Shown here piece after piece: positions 25,233 through 33,869 of a DNA stretch of 64,000 nt. Origin of the DNA: Gammaproteobacteria bacterium (GTDB taxonomy: Bacteria > Pseudomonadota > Gammaproteobacteria > Pseudomonadales > JAUIET01); assembly GCA_030431775.1 (NCBI GenBank), contig JAUIHW010000011.1, forward strand, positions 1 through 64,000, in the 5' to 3' direction. Under the pieces are notes generated by a model, which saw nothing but the letters and a program-made list of their open reading frames with translations, had not been told where the DNA came from and did not search any database. A program made the translations under genes and the position numbers. Each line of letters opens with the position of its first letter. Within the stretch, counting starts at the first letter, position 1.

Positions 25233-27947
25233 ATGGCGGAAGTTACAGTCAGTGAACTTGCCAAAGTGGTGGGAACGCCAGTTAATCGCCTGCTCGATCA
25301 GATGAAGCAGGCCGGCTTACCGCATGATGATGAAAACCAGGTCGTGTCTGACGAAGACAAGAAAGCGTTGTTGTCATTTCTGCAGCGTTCGCATGGTGAA
25401 ACTCCAACGGCGCCCAAGAAGATCACTCTTAAGCGCAAGACCGTCAGCCGGCTGAAAACCGGCTCCGGTCAGGCACGTAAAACAGTTAATGTCGAGGTGC
25501 GTAAAAAGCGTACCTATGTGAAGCGCGAAGAATTGCCTGAGGAAGAAGCCGCTGTTGAGCCAGCGCCGGAGCCGGTAGAGGAAGCGCCGACGGCAGAGCC
25601 GATAGTCGAAGCGCCCGCTGCTGCAGCTGAGCCAGAAAGTACCGAAGCAGAGGCGCCCAGTGAAGCGCCAGAGCAGGCCGCAGAGGAACTTACCGAGCCG
25701 CCCATAGCGGAGGAAGTACCTGAGCCTGTCGATAAAGTTGAAGCCAAGCCGGGTCGAAAGGCCGACTTCGACGCCGAGGCCTTGCGATTGGCAGCGGCAT
25801 CGAAACGTAAGCAGAAAGAGCGTGAGGAGCAAGCCCGTCGCGAAGAGGCGCACCGCAAACGTCTGGAGGCGGCTGAGAAGGAACGACAACGTCTTGCCAA
25901 AGAAGCCGCTGCTGCGGCTGCGGCAAAAACCGCAACTGAGGCACCGGGTGCTGCACCTGGGGACCTCAAGCATAAGCGCAAAGAACGTGATGATGACGAT
26001 GATCGCCCGCGCAAACGTGCCGGCGGAACTCCGAAGCGCAAAGAAAAACTGTCTGGCCAGAGCCTAACCCGACAGGCTGAGTTGCTGGCAATGGAAGAGC
26101 AAGCGCAGCAGGCCCAGCGGGCTCTGGCCGCGCAGGCGCTCAAGCCGGTACACGCCGAACACCACAAACATCAGTTCGAGATGCCCACAGCAGCCATCGT
26201 GCATGAAGTAGAGCTTCCCGAGAGTATTCAGGTTTCTGAGCTGGCACAGAAAATGTCGATCAAATCCGGTCAGCTTATCAAGACGCTGATGGGGCTGGGC
26301 GTGATGGCAACCATAAACGACTCCCTCGATCAGGATACAGCCACACTGGCGGTCGAGGAGCTTGGTCACAAGGTGAAGCTTGCCGAGCCGGAAACGGCTG
26401 AGTCACAGCTTGAAAACGTATTGAGCGACGAGGGTACGCCGGAGCCTCGTGCTCCGGTAGTAACCGTTATGGGACACGTTGACCACGGTAAAACCTCACT
26501 GCTCGACTACATTCGCAAATCCCAGGTGGCTCAGGGAGAAGCGGGCGGAATCACCCAGCACATTGGCGCTTACCATGTGGAAACCGATCGCGGCATGATC
26601 AGTTTTCTGGACACGCCGGGTCACGCTGCCTTTACCGCAATGCGAGCGCGCGGCGCCCAGAGTACCGATATCGTCATTCTGGTGGTAGCGGCTGACGACG
26701 GGGTGATGCCGCAAACTGAAGAGGCTATCGCGCATTCAAAAGCCGCAGGTGTACCCTTAGTGGTTGCTGTCAACAAAATTGACAAAGAAGGTGCTGACCC
26801 TGAGCGAGTCAAAAATGAGCTGTCGGCTAAGGAAGTGATCCCCGAAGACTGGGGCGGCGACACGCAGTTCATACACGTTTCTGCGCACACTGGCGAAGGA
26901 ATCGAAGCGTTGCTGGACGCTGTGCTTTTGCAGGCTGAATTGTTGGAGCTGAAAGCTCCACGCGATGTTCCGGCGCAAGGCATGGTGATCGAGTCTCGCC
27001 TGGACAAAGGTCGCGGCCCGGTCGCATCATTGCTGGTGCAGCGTGGCGTGCTGAATTCTGGAGATATCATACTGGCAGGCACCTGTGTTGGTCGGGTACG
27101 GGCCATGCTGGATGAAAACGGTCAGCCCATTTCCAGTGCGGGCCCATCCATTCCGGTTGAAGTACTGGGTCTGGACAACACACCCAACGCCGGTGATAGC
27201 TTTCTGAAAGTCGAGTCTGAAAAACAGGCGCGCGACATCGCTGATGAGCGCGAGGTTCGTGAACGCGAGGAACGCATGTCCACTCAGCGTGCGGTCAAAC
27301 TGGATGATCCGTTTGCGATGTTTGGTGGTGGCGAGAAGAAACAGCTGAACGTGGTGGTCAAGGCTGATGTCCGCGGCTCGCTGGAGGCCATTCAATCTGC
27401 GCTTCTCGAGCTGGGTAACGACGAGGTTGAAGTCAGCATCGTATCCGCTGGTGTTGGCGGCATTGCCGAAACCGATGTCAATCTGGCATTAACTTCACAA
27501 GCCGTCGTGTTTGGTTTTAATGTGCGTGCCGATACCGCGGCGCGTAAGCTGGTCGAAGAAGAAAATGTTGACCTGCGTTACTACAGCGTCATTTACAATC
27601 TGATCGACGACGTCAAAGCTGCGCTGAGTGGCATGTTGGCGCCGGAAATGCGAGAGGAGATTGTTGGAATCGCCGAAGTGCGTGATGTGTTCAAATCACC
27701 GAAGTTTGGCCAGGTGGCCGGTTGCATGGTTGTCGAGGGAACGGTCCATCGCAATAAGCCCATTCGTGTACTGCGCGAGAACGTTGTTATTTTTGAAGGC
27801 GAGCTGGAATCTTTGCGTCGTTTCAAAGACGATGTCAATGAGGTGCGTAACGGCATGGAGTGTGGCATCGGCGTGAAAAACTATGACGTCAAAGTGGGTG
27901 ATCAGATAGAAGTGTTCAGCGTGGAGGAAGTCGCGCGCAGCCTGTAG
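25233..27947 (+). CDS. infB: Translation initiation factor IF-2
   Basis: The protein (904 residues) begins with the IF2 N-terminal domain ([23 protein letters not shown]), then a long low-complexity linker rich in Ala/Glu/Pro and Lys/Arg (about 85-290), a second IF2-N domain (about 325-375), and the GTPase domain with G1 GHVDHGKT (about 412-419), G3 DTPGH and G4 NKID. Domains II-IV follow to the C-terminus, the last binding initiator tRNA. It brings fMet-tRNA to the 30S subunit. TAGGAGCGC precedes the ATG. Unusually, rbfA does not follow; a Nudix gene and a 16-kb accessory stretch come next. Confidence 0.98.
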   Translation: MAEVTVSELAKVVGTPVNRLLDQMKQAGLPHDDENQVVSDEDKKALLSFLQRSHGETPTAPKKITLKRKTVSRLKTGSGQARKTVNVEVRKKRTYVKREELPEEEAAVEPAPEPVEEAPTAEPIVEAPAAAAEPESTEAEAPSEAPEQAAEELTEPPIAEEVPEPVDKVEAKPGRKADFDAEALRLAAASKRKQKEREEQARREEAHRKRLEAAEKERQRLAKEAAAAAAAKTATEAPGAAPGDLKHKRKERDDDDDRPRKRAGGTPKRKEKLSGQSLTRQAELLAMEEQAQQAQRALAAQALKPVHAEHHKHQFEMPTAAIVHEVELPESIQVSELAQKMSIKSGQLIKTLMGLGVMATINDSLDQDTATLAVEELGHKVKLAEPETAESQLENVLSDEGTPEPRAPVVTVMGHVDHGKTSLLDYIRKSQVAQGEAGGITQHIGAYHVETDRGMISFLDTPGHAAFTAMRARGAQSTDIVILVVAADDGVMPQTEEAIAHSKAAGVPLVVAVNKIDKEGADPERVKNELSAKEVIPEDWGGDTQFIHVSAHTGEGIEALLDAVLLQAELLELKAPRDVPAQGMVIESRLDKGRGPVASLLVQRGVLNSGDIILAGTCVGRVRAMLDENGQPISSAGPSIPVEVLGLDNTPNAGDSFLKVESEKQARDIADEREVREREERMSTQRAVKLDDPFAMFGGGEKKQLNVVVKADVRGSLEAIQSALLELGNDEVEVSIVSAGVGGIAETDVNLALTSQAVVFGFNVRADTAARKLVEEENVDLRYYSVIYNLIDDVKAALSGMLAPEMREEIVGIAEVRDVFKSPKFGQVAGCMVVEGTVHRNKPIRVLRENVVIFEGELESLRRFKDDVNEVRNGMECGIGVKNYDVKVGDQIEVFSVEEVARSL

Positions 27948-27990
27948 GGTTAGCCTGCTTGAGGTCCGCGATTTACAGCGAGTTTGAAAG

Positions 27991-28554
27991 ATGACTTACT
28001 GTGCGCGTTGTGGCTCAAGTATGGTTCGACGCATACCGGAGCAGGACAACCGTGAACGCTGGGTCTGCCCGGCTTGCAACAATATCCAATACGACAACCC
28101 GAGAGTGATTGTTTCCTGCCTCGCGTACCAGGACGATCGTGTGGTCTGGGTGCGTCGAGCGGAGGAGCCACGCCGTGGCTATTGGGTGATACCCGCCGGG
28201 TTTCTGGAAACTGACGAATCGTTGGCCCAGGGGGCAGCCCGGGAACTTCAAGAAGAAACCCAGTTGCAGCTTGTCACCGACAGCCTGGAGCTATACACCC
28301 TTGGAACGCTGCGCTATACCAATGAAGTCTATATCGTTTTCCGTGGTCAGCTGCTGAACGAAGAATACTCTCCAAATCATGAAGTGCTCGAAGTTGGCCT
28401 CTTTAACGAACAGGACGCGCCCTGGTCCGAGCTGGCCTACCCGGTTATGGAAGACTATATCCGGCGGTTTTATCGGGAGCTGCGCAGCGGGCAGTTTTCA
28501 CCCTACATAGGTGACTTTTCCGAGGCAGGTAATCTCGTTTGGGATTTGCGCTAG
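27991..28554 (+). CDS. Nudix hydrolase with N-terminal zinc ribbon
   Basis: The protein (187 residues) starts with a zinc ribbon, CARCG (residues 4-8) and CPACN, followed by YDNPRVIVSCLAY and the Nudix box GFLETDESLAQGAARELQEETQL, which fits the GX5EX7REUXEEXGU pattern. Relatives hydrolyse nucleoside diphosphate derivatives such as NADH or ADP-ribose; the ribbon plus Nudix order resembles NudC-like proteins but the protein is shorter. It lies 43 bases after infB with a terminator after it, so it is probably read with infB. The substrate is unknown. Confidence 0.87.
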   Translation: MTYCARCGSSMVRRIPEQDNRERWVCPACNNIQYDNPRVIVSCLAYQDDRVVWVRRAEEPRRGYWVIPAGFLETDESLAQGAARELQEETQLQLVTDSLELYTLGTLRYTNEVYIVFRGQLLNEEYSPNHEVLEVGLFNEQDAPWSELAYPVMEDYIRRFYRELRSGQFSPYIGDFSEAGNLVWDLR

Positions 28555-28649
28555 CTCGGGCTCGAGCGATGGATTGTGCCAACCGCAAGTGAAGGCCATC
28601 AATGCTATAACGGCATTAGTTATTAGCAGGCGTTTTGTGCCAGGTCTTG

Positions 28650-28678
28650 GGCCACTCATGAACGGCTGGCCCGTTTTT
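28650..28678 (+). terminator. Terminator after the Nudix gene
   Basis: GGGCCA (28650-28655) pairs with TGGCCC (28668-28673), followed by GTTTTT. It would end the rimP-nusA-infB-nudix transcript. The rest of 28555-28753 has no gene. Confidence 0.65.
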
Positions 28679-28753
28679 ATCGTTGCCGTTTGAATTGTAT
28701 TTCCGATAGAGAAAAAGTAACCTGATATTGTCGGAAGTGGAGAGAACAAAATA

Positions 28754-29770
28754 ATGCGGATATTCGTAACAGGTGGTACCGGATTCATTGGGTCACAAAC
28801 CTGCTTTGCACTGCTGGAAGCCGGGCATACTCTAAAACTCTTTGTCAGAAACAAAGCGAAAGCGAAAGATATTTTCGGCAGTAAAGTGCGTTCAATCGCC
28901 GTCGGCGACATTGCCAGTTCTAATGATGTGGGCAGGGCAATGCGCGGTTGTGATGCGGTGATTCATACGGCCGCAATGGTGTCGACCAGCAAGGAAGACG
29001 CCGATCAGGTGTATGAGACCAATATGTCAGCCGCAAAGAATGTGCTCGGTATAGCGGTTGAGCAGGGCTGCAAGAAAATTATTCATGTTTCCAGTGTTAC
29101 GGCACTGTATGACCCCAAAGCAAAGAAGTTAGATCACAAATCACCTCCCGGCGTGGCACAAAACGCCTATGGGCGGTCAAAAGTGGACTGCGAAATCTAT
29201 GCGCGGCAGCTGCAGCAACGAGGTGCACCGCTGCATATCACCTATCCGGCAAGCGTGATTGGTCCGGGTGACCCCGGCCTTACTGAGCCGCACGCAGGAC
29301 TGATCGCCAATTTATTCGGCCTGGGCCTGAATATGCCCAGCGGTAATCAATATGTTGATGTTCGTGACGTGGCACGTGCGCATACAGTGCTTTTCAAAAA
29401 GTCGCTGAAACCCGGCCGCTATATGCTGGGGGGGCACTATGTCAGCTGGAAAGAGCTGTACGCCACGCTTGAGCGGCTCACCGGGCGCGACCTGCTCATG
29501 CTTCCCATACCGGGTGCCGCTATGCGCATACTGGGCCGCACTCTGGATGCACTTAAGCCTCTAATGGATACGAAAATGCCAATCACTCATGAAGCCATGG
29601 TGTACGCGACCAAATGGGTCGAAATGGACAACCGTAAAACCGAAAAGGATTTGCAGATTCGCTTTCGTCCGTTTGAGGAATCCCTGATTGACGCAGTACG
29701 CTGGCTGGAACAAGAGAATTACATTACCCGTGATCAAGCCGGCTTATTGTCGCGCCATCAACAACAGTAG
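28754..29770 (+). CDS. Extended SDR, NAD-dependent epimerase/3-beta-HSD-like
   Basis: The 338-residue protein opens with FVTGGTGFIGSQT, the nucleotide motif of extended short-chain dehydrogenases, and has IHTAAMVSTSKEDADQVYETN, VSSVTALYD and the catalytic pair in YGRSKVDCE (Tyr and Lys). The ending resembles 3-beta-hydroxysteroid dehydrogenase/isomerase or dihydroflavonol-reductase-like proteins, in which the substrate domain varies. It has a GGAGAG ribosome site. It stands first of the accessory genes after the terminator, on the same strand as the membrane protein, wax ester synthase and FAR further on. The substrate is not known; a steroid, acyl or sugar compound is possible. Confidence 0.82.
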   Translation: MRIFVTGGTGFIGSQTCFALLEAGHTLKLFVRNKAKAKDIFGSKVRSIAVGDIASSNDVGRAMRGCDAVIHTAAMVSTSKEDADQVYETNMSAAKNVLGIAVEQGCKKIIHVSSVTALYDPKAKKLDHKSPPGVAQNAYGRSKVDCEIYARQLQQRGAPLHITYPASVIGPGDPGLTEPHAGLIANLFGLGLNMPSGNQYVDVRDVARAHTVLFKKSLKPGRYMLGGHYVSWKELYATLERLTGRDLLMLPIPGAAMRILGRTLDALKPLMDTKMPITHEAMVYATKWVEMDNRKTEKDLQIRFRPFEESLIDAVRWLEQENYITRDQAGLLSRHQQQ

Positions 29771-29835
29771 CCGTTTGCTCTAAAGCTATCGAGGGGCTTG
29801 TTGCTCACCGGTTTGCTAGAATCTCTGTTACCGCG

Positions 29836-30597
29836 CTAGAATTGATCGGGGCGCAACATAGCGTCGTGTCCGCCGTCGACAAAAAGTACGCTACCGCAAA
29901 CAAAACTCGCGGCATCGCTTAACAGGTACGCTGCTGCGTTAGCCATATCTTCGGGCTGTCCTGGGCGTCCAACTGGAATGCTCGCCATAAAGTCACGAAT
30001 AGCCTGCCCGTATTCTTCGCTTTCTTCCACAGCCCGGGTCATCGGTGTTTGCGTATATCCTGGCGCGATTGCATTGATTCGCACGCCTTGTTGGGCGAAG
30101 CGATTGACATTTCGTCGCATCCAGCGGGCGACCGCTTGTTTGCTGCCACTGTAGGCTGCCTGCCCATCGATGTTCTCGACATGAGAAAGCGCCGCCGGCT
30201 CATCGTTGTTAAGCAATAAATCCACATAGTCGTTATCTGTCGACATTGGCGCTGAGTTGGATGAAACCAGCAATACCGCGCCTTTGCTGCTTGCCAACAG
30301 GTCTGCCAGGCCATCCACCAGTTCGGTGGTGCCAAAATAATTCACGGCTGGAATCAGTGCTTTGTTGGCAACATGAGTTGCCACACCGGCACAAGCAATG
30401 AAGCCATCCAGGGCAGCAGGACAGGCTGATCGTATTCCGGCAATCGCCTTCTGCCGGCCCTCGGTGTTAGACAGATCAGCAATAACATCCGCGTCTTTAA
30501 TATCCACTACGATGACCTCGTGGCCCCCTTTGCGTAGCTGCTCCTTAATTGCCGCGCCTATGCCGGTCGCTCCTCCGGTCATTGCATATACTGCCAT
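29836..30597 (-). CDS. SDR resembling 3-alpha-hydroxysteroid dehydrogenase/carbonyl reductase
   Basis: The protein (253 residues) is a classical SDR with MTGGATGIGAAI at the N-terminus, VIADLSNTEGR, GFIACAGVATH, the catalytic YSGSK, and APGYTQTPM. The overall layout, the VDIKDADVIADLS segment and the ending VDGGHDAMLRPDQF match the Comamonas HsdA family of 3-alpha-hydroxysteroid dehydrogenase/carbonyl reductases. It would oxidise or reduce a secondary alcohol or ketone with NAD(H). It is alone on the minus strand, with AGGGGAAA before the ATG. Steroid activity is a family-based suggestion only. Confidence 0.8.
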   Translation of the reverse strand: MAVYAMTGGATGIGAAIKEQLRKGGHEVIVVDIKDADVIADLSNTEGRQKAIAGIRSACPAALDGFIACAGVATHVANKALIPAVNYFGTTELVDGLADLLASSKGAVLLVSSNSAPMSTDNDYVDLLLNNDEPAALSHVENIDGQAAYSGSKQAVARWMRRNVNRFAQQGVRINAIAPGYTQTPMTRAVEESEEYGQAIRDFMASIPVGRPGQPEDMANAAAYLLSDAASFVCGSVLFVDGGHDAMLRPDQF

Positions 30598-30878
30598 TTG
30601 CTTTCCCCTTTTAAGACGTCGTTTCCAGTGGCATTGTAAGATGCACGGCCCTGCAAGCCCAGCACATAAACCGCCAGAATACAGACTTCAGAGATCGTGG
30701 TTACGGCGGTAAGCGGCTAAATGGGGCAGCGATACCCGGTGAACTGGCCACAGTATGGATTCTTAGAACACTAAAATGGCGTTTCCGGAACTGGTCCCAA
30801 GGCATTTTCTGGCTTACAGTACAGCTTGTAATTGCTTGTACATACTCAATATTACGCTTTTCCCGCTCAAGGAGTAAC

Positions 30879-31394
30879 GTGGCAAACACACTGGCTGAAG
30901 ATATCCGTAAGGAAGCCCTGATCAATGGCTGTGCAAACGCCTTTTTCAACGGGCTTATTGCCTGGTGGCTGCTGCAGGACAGCGAGCCACTCGGCCTGTT
31001 GGGGAGCGGAGGCATGCTTGTGGATTTGGCCGCTACCGGGTTTATTCTGGTGTTTATCGTTACCCTGATCGTTGTCGCGATTAACCGACGAAAAGTTGCC
31101 AGTGGTGAAGTAGCGTTCTGCGGGCTTGAGCAGGGTAATGCGCTGCACGGCCTGTTGGCACGCTTACCGGCAAAAAGCTGGCTGACGGGCTTGCTGTTTG
31201 GCTCTTTCGCTTTGCTCGTTGTGGCTCCTGCCACAGGCCTGCTGCTTTGGCTGTTTGGAGTGCATTCATTACCGGGCTCGCAGTATGCAATATTTAAAGG
31301 TGTTTGGGCGGGTCTGCTTGCTGCACTCATGGTAGGGCCAATGATTACCTATGCTCGTGCAACGGCCAGCCGGCCTGGTGTCAGTACCGCCTAA
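30879..31394 (+). CDS. Inner-membrane protein of unknown function
   Basis: I do not recognise a specific family. The GTG at 30879 has AAGGAG ten bases before, and the 171-residue product has four probable membrane helices: about residues 17-33, 43-68, 107-129 and 136-153, with a polar loop containing NRRKVASGEVAFCG between the second and third. Similar small four-helix proteins of unknown function are found in many marine gammaproteobacteria. It lies 200 bases before the wax ester synthase on the same strand; a link in function is possible but not shown. The 281-base gap before it (30598-30878) shows no gene; a long opposite-strand frame over it is a shadow. Confidence 0.7.
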   Translation: MANTLAEDIRKEALINGCANAFFNGLIAWWLLQDSEPLGLLGSGGMLVDLAATGFILVFIVTLIVVAINRRKVASGEVAFCGLEQGNALHGLLARLPAKSWLTGLLFGSFALLVVAPATGLLLWLFGVHSLPGSQYAIFKGVWAGLLAALMVGPMITYARATASRPGVSTA

Positions 31395-31598
31395 CCGTGT
31401 CGCAGGCCGGCTGCGATGAAAATTTTCGCCATTAAACTCTGCCAGTTGCGGCACTACCCGTTTACCGAGTCGCCAGTAAAATTCCTGCGGTAGGGCCTGA
31501 ATTTCCAGTTCGAACGCGGTTCGGGCGGAACAAGGCCGACGACGTTTCAGTGCATTTGCGCAAGCCGCTTAAATTGAAAAATTGGACCTTAGCTGATT

Positions 31599-33131
31599 AT
31601 GAAACAACTGGGTGTGCTCGACAGCGCGTTTATCAATCTGGAGAACCCCAACACTCCTCAGCATGTGGGCGGTCTTGGCATATATGACCCTTCAACCGCG
31701 CCGGGTGGCAACGTTCGTTTCAAAGAAGTGATTGCTAACTTTGAGCAGCGCCTGAATACCATGCCCCTGTTTCGAACGCGAGTGGTGCATGTGCCAGGCA
31801 AAATCGATCGCCCTTACTGGGTTCAGGATGATAACTTTGATGTGGAGTTTCACCTTCGGCATATCGCCTTGCCTGCCCCCGGAGATTGGCGGCAATTGTG
31901 GATTCAGGCGGCTCGCCTGCATGCCCGCCCGCTGGACATGTCTCGTCCGCTGTGGGAAGCCTATATTATCGAAGGGCTGGATAACATTCCGGATGTGCCA
32001 GCCGGCTCATTCGCAATTTACACCAAGATGCATCATAGCCTGGTGGATGGTGCAGGCGGAGATGCTTTCATGATGGCGCTGCACGACATGGAGCCTGTGC
32101 CAACCGCTGCGCCGCTTGAACCCAAGGTGATTATTGCCGATCACCAGCCTTCCGGTGGCGAGTTACTGTTGCGCGCTGTGCTAAACAGCAGCCGCGACAC
32201 GATAGGCCTGGTAAAAGGTGCTTCCAGCACACTGTTTCGAACAGTTCAGCACCAATTGGCCGTTGCTCGCGAGGAAATACCTTCTGCCGATATGAATGCG
32301 CCAAAGACTCGCTTTAACAACCCGGTGGGTCCACATCGTGTAGCCGAAGCGGCAGTATTTGATCTGGAGCACTTCAAGGCCATCAAGAACGAGTTTGGCG
32401 TCACAATCAATGATGTGGCGCTGGCTGTTATTGGCGGCGCCATGCGTCGCTATCTGCTGGAGCACGATGAGTTGCCCGATGAATCATTGGCCGCGGGTAT
32501 CCCTCTGAATATGCGTACCCGTCGGGACAAAACCGATGACAATAATCAGGTGGGCTCGACTTTTTGTGAGATTCACACCAACGTGGCCGACCCGGTTGAA
32601 CGTTTGCGGGCGGTTCATCAAAGTGCAGAGAATGCGAAGGCGAGCAGCGAGAACAACCCGTTGGTGGAAATGCTCCGCGTGGCCGGCGTGTTCTCTCCCG
32701 CGGTATCGCAGAGTGCGGCGCGGCTTTGGTCCAAGCATCAACTCAGCCGGTACGTGCCGGCCAATATCAGTACTGTAATATCCAATGTGCCGGGCCCAAG
32801 AATGCCTCTGTACAGCGCTGGTGCAGAAATGGTGCGTTACCACTCGCTAGGTTTACTGACGCCAGGATGTGGCTCATTTCACCTCGTTTTTAGCAGTCAG
32901 GGCTTAATAACGATTACCGTTCTGGCGGATCGCGACATTGTTCCGGACCCCGAGTTCTATCGTCAATGCCTGGAGCGTTCATTCGAAGAGATGCTTGCTG
33001 CAGTACCAAAAGGCGCATCCTCTGCCGGCACTGAGCGCAAGACCGCAAAATCTCGCCGGCCGCGCACCAAGAAATCAACCAGTAAGAAATCACCGGAAAA
33101 GTTCTCGAATACTCGCAAGGCCTCGGCCTGA
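31599..33131 (+). CDS. Wax ester synthase/diacylglycerol acyltransferase (WS/DGAT)
   Basis: The protein (510 residues) has the complete WS/DGAT pattern. The catalytic HHxxxDG is H145-H146-SLVDG; the upstream MSRPLWEAYIIEG (PLW motif) and the downstream NDVALAVIGGAMRRYL (ND motif) are present, and VISNVPGP is kept in the second domain. Enzymes of the family join an acyl-CoA to a long-chain alcohol (wax ester) or to diacylglycerol (triacylglycerol) at the inner membrane. A C-terminal Lys/Arg/Ser tail of about 40 residues is extra. Together with the FAR-type reductase at 36.9 kb and the acyl-CoA ligase at 33.9 kb, it would complete wax ester synthesis. Confidence 0.93.
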   Translation: MKQLGVLDSAFINLENPNTPQHVGGLGIYDPSTAPGGNVRFKEVIANFEQRLNTMPLFRTRVVHVPGKIDRPYWVQDDNFDVEFHLRHIALPAPGDWRQLWIQAARLHARPLDMSRPLWEAYIIEGLDNIPDVPAGSFAIYTKMHHSLVDGAGGDAFMMALHDMEPVPTAAPLEPKVIIADHQPSGGELLLRAVLNSSRDTIGLVKGASSTLFRTVQHQLAVAREEIPSADMNAPKTRFNNPVGPHRVAEAAVFDLEHFKAIKNEFGVTINDVALAVIGGAMRRYLLEHDELPDESLAAGIPLNMRTRRDKTDDNNQVGSTFCEIHTNVADPVERLRAVHQSAENAKASSENNPLVEMLRVAGVFSPAVSQSAARLWSKHQLSRYVPANISTVISNVPGPRMPLYSAGAEMVRYHSLGLLTPGCGSFHLVFSSQGLITITVLADRDIVPDPEFYRQCLERSFEEMLAAVPKGASSAGTERKTAKSRRPRTKKSTSKKSPEKFSNTRKASA

Positions 33132-33189
33132 CAGTTTGAGCCGTGGCCAATTAACAGGCTCTGTGCCTGAATCAGAACGGAGAGCATGC

Positions 33190-33825
33190 ATGCAGCTTGA
33201 TACGAACAACGCAATCAGCGGTGACGTTGGGCCGGTAGCGAACGCGGGGCTCCTCCACTCAAGCCCTTATCATCTTCTTCAGTACCCCTCCAAGTCGTCC
33301 CTGGGTAAACCCAAAACCAGAATTCTACTGAGCTGCGACACCGGAAACGATTTGCGTTTTGTTACGGAGTTTTGCGAACGCTATTCGCAGCATTTTCGTT
33401 GCACCATCGTAGAGCCCTTTAACCGCCAACAGGCGAACCGCATGGATTATGTGTTCTGGTTGGCAACTGAGAGAGCTCTGGCGCGCAATACCGTGCTTGT
33501 GGTGTTGGTAGGTCCAACCACGGCAGGCTGTGCGAACGTCGACTGGGACATTGCCGCATCGCTGACCGATTCGGGCCTCGGTACAGCCGGGCTGGTCGGT
33601 GTTTTGTTGCCCAACTACTTTGAGTCCGGCAGCGAGGCAAAGAGCTTGCGCAACATACCACATCGCCTGGCGCTCAATACCAGCAATGGCTACGCCACGG
33701 TGTATACCTGGCAGCATGTTATGAGCAGTTTATTTAACGCCGAATCAATGGTGCGAAGGGCGCTGGAAAACAGCCGGTCTTCACAGTTCCAGCCGAACAA
33801 CCGGCCACCCCTCAGGAAGCCATAA
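33190..33825 (+). CDS. TIR-like (DUF1863/ThsB-type) domain protein
   Basis: The ATG at 33190, with CGGAGAG upstream, gives 211 residues. After an unstructured N-terminal 40 residues, a TIR-like fold is suggested by KTRILLSCDTGNDLRFVTEF (first strand and helix), TVLVVLVGPTTAGCANVDWDIAASL (the characteristic third strand and WE-type helix of DUF1863/MTH538 proteins) and GLVGVLLPNYF. Proteins of this group include ThsB of Thoeris, which makes a signal molecule from NAD+, and many uncharacterised single-gene members. No ThsA or other defence partner is next to it; the neighbours are lipid genes. The assignment is by pattern and is moderate. Confidence 0.6.
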   Translation: MQLDTNNAISGDVGPVANAGLLHSSPYHLLQYPSKSSLGKPKTRILLSCDTGNDLRFVTEFCERYSQHFRCTIVEPFNRQQANRMDYVFWLATERALARNTVLVVLVGPTTAGCANVDWDIAASLTDSGLGTAGLVGVLLPNYFESGSEAKSLRNIPHRLALNTSNGYATVYTWQHVMSSLFNAESMVRRALENSRSSQFQPNNRPPLRKP

Positions 33826-33869
33826 GCAGGCAATTTGAACGCCATTGGGGCCACCACTTTCAGATGATT

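Noticed and set aside
25374-26167. Two long antisense frames over the infB linker.
   Set aside because: They reflect the repetitive Ala/Glu/Lys codons of the IF-2 linker read backwards, giving Ser/Leu/Phe- or Ser/Ala-rich strings.
30701-31330. A 209-codon open frame on the minus strand opposite the small membrane protein.
   Set aside because: The product is rich in Ser, Pro, Ala and Arg with no domain, whereas the plus strand has a good ribosome site and a clear four-helix membrane protein.
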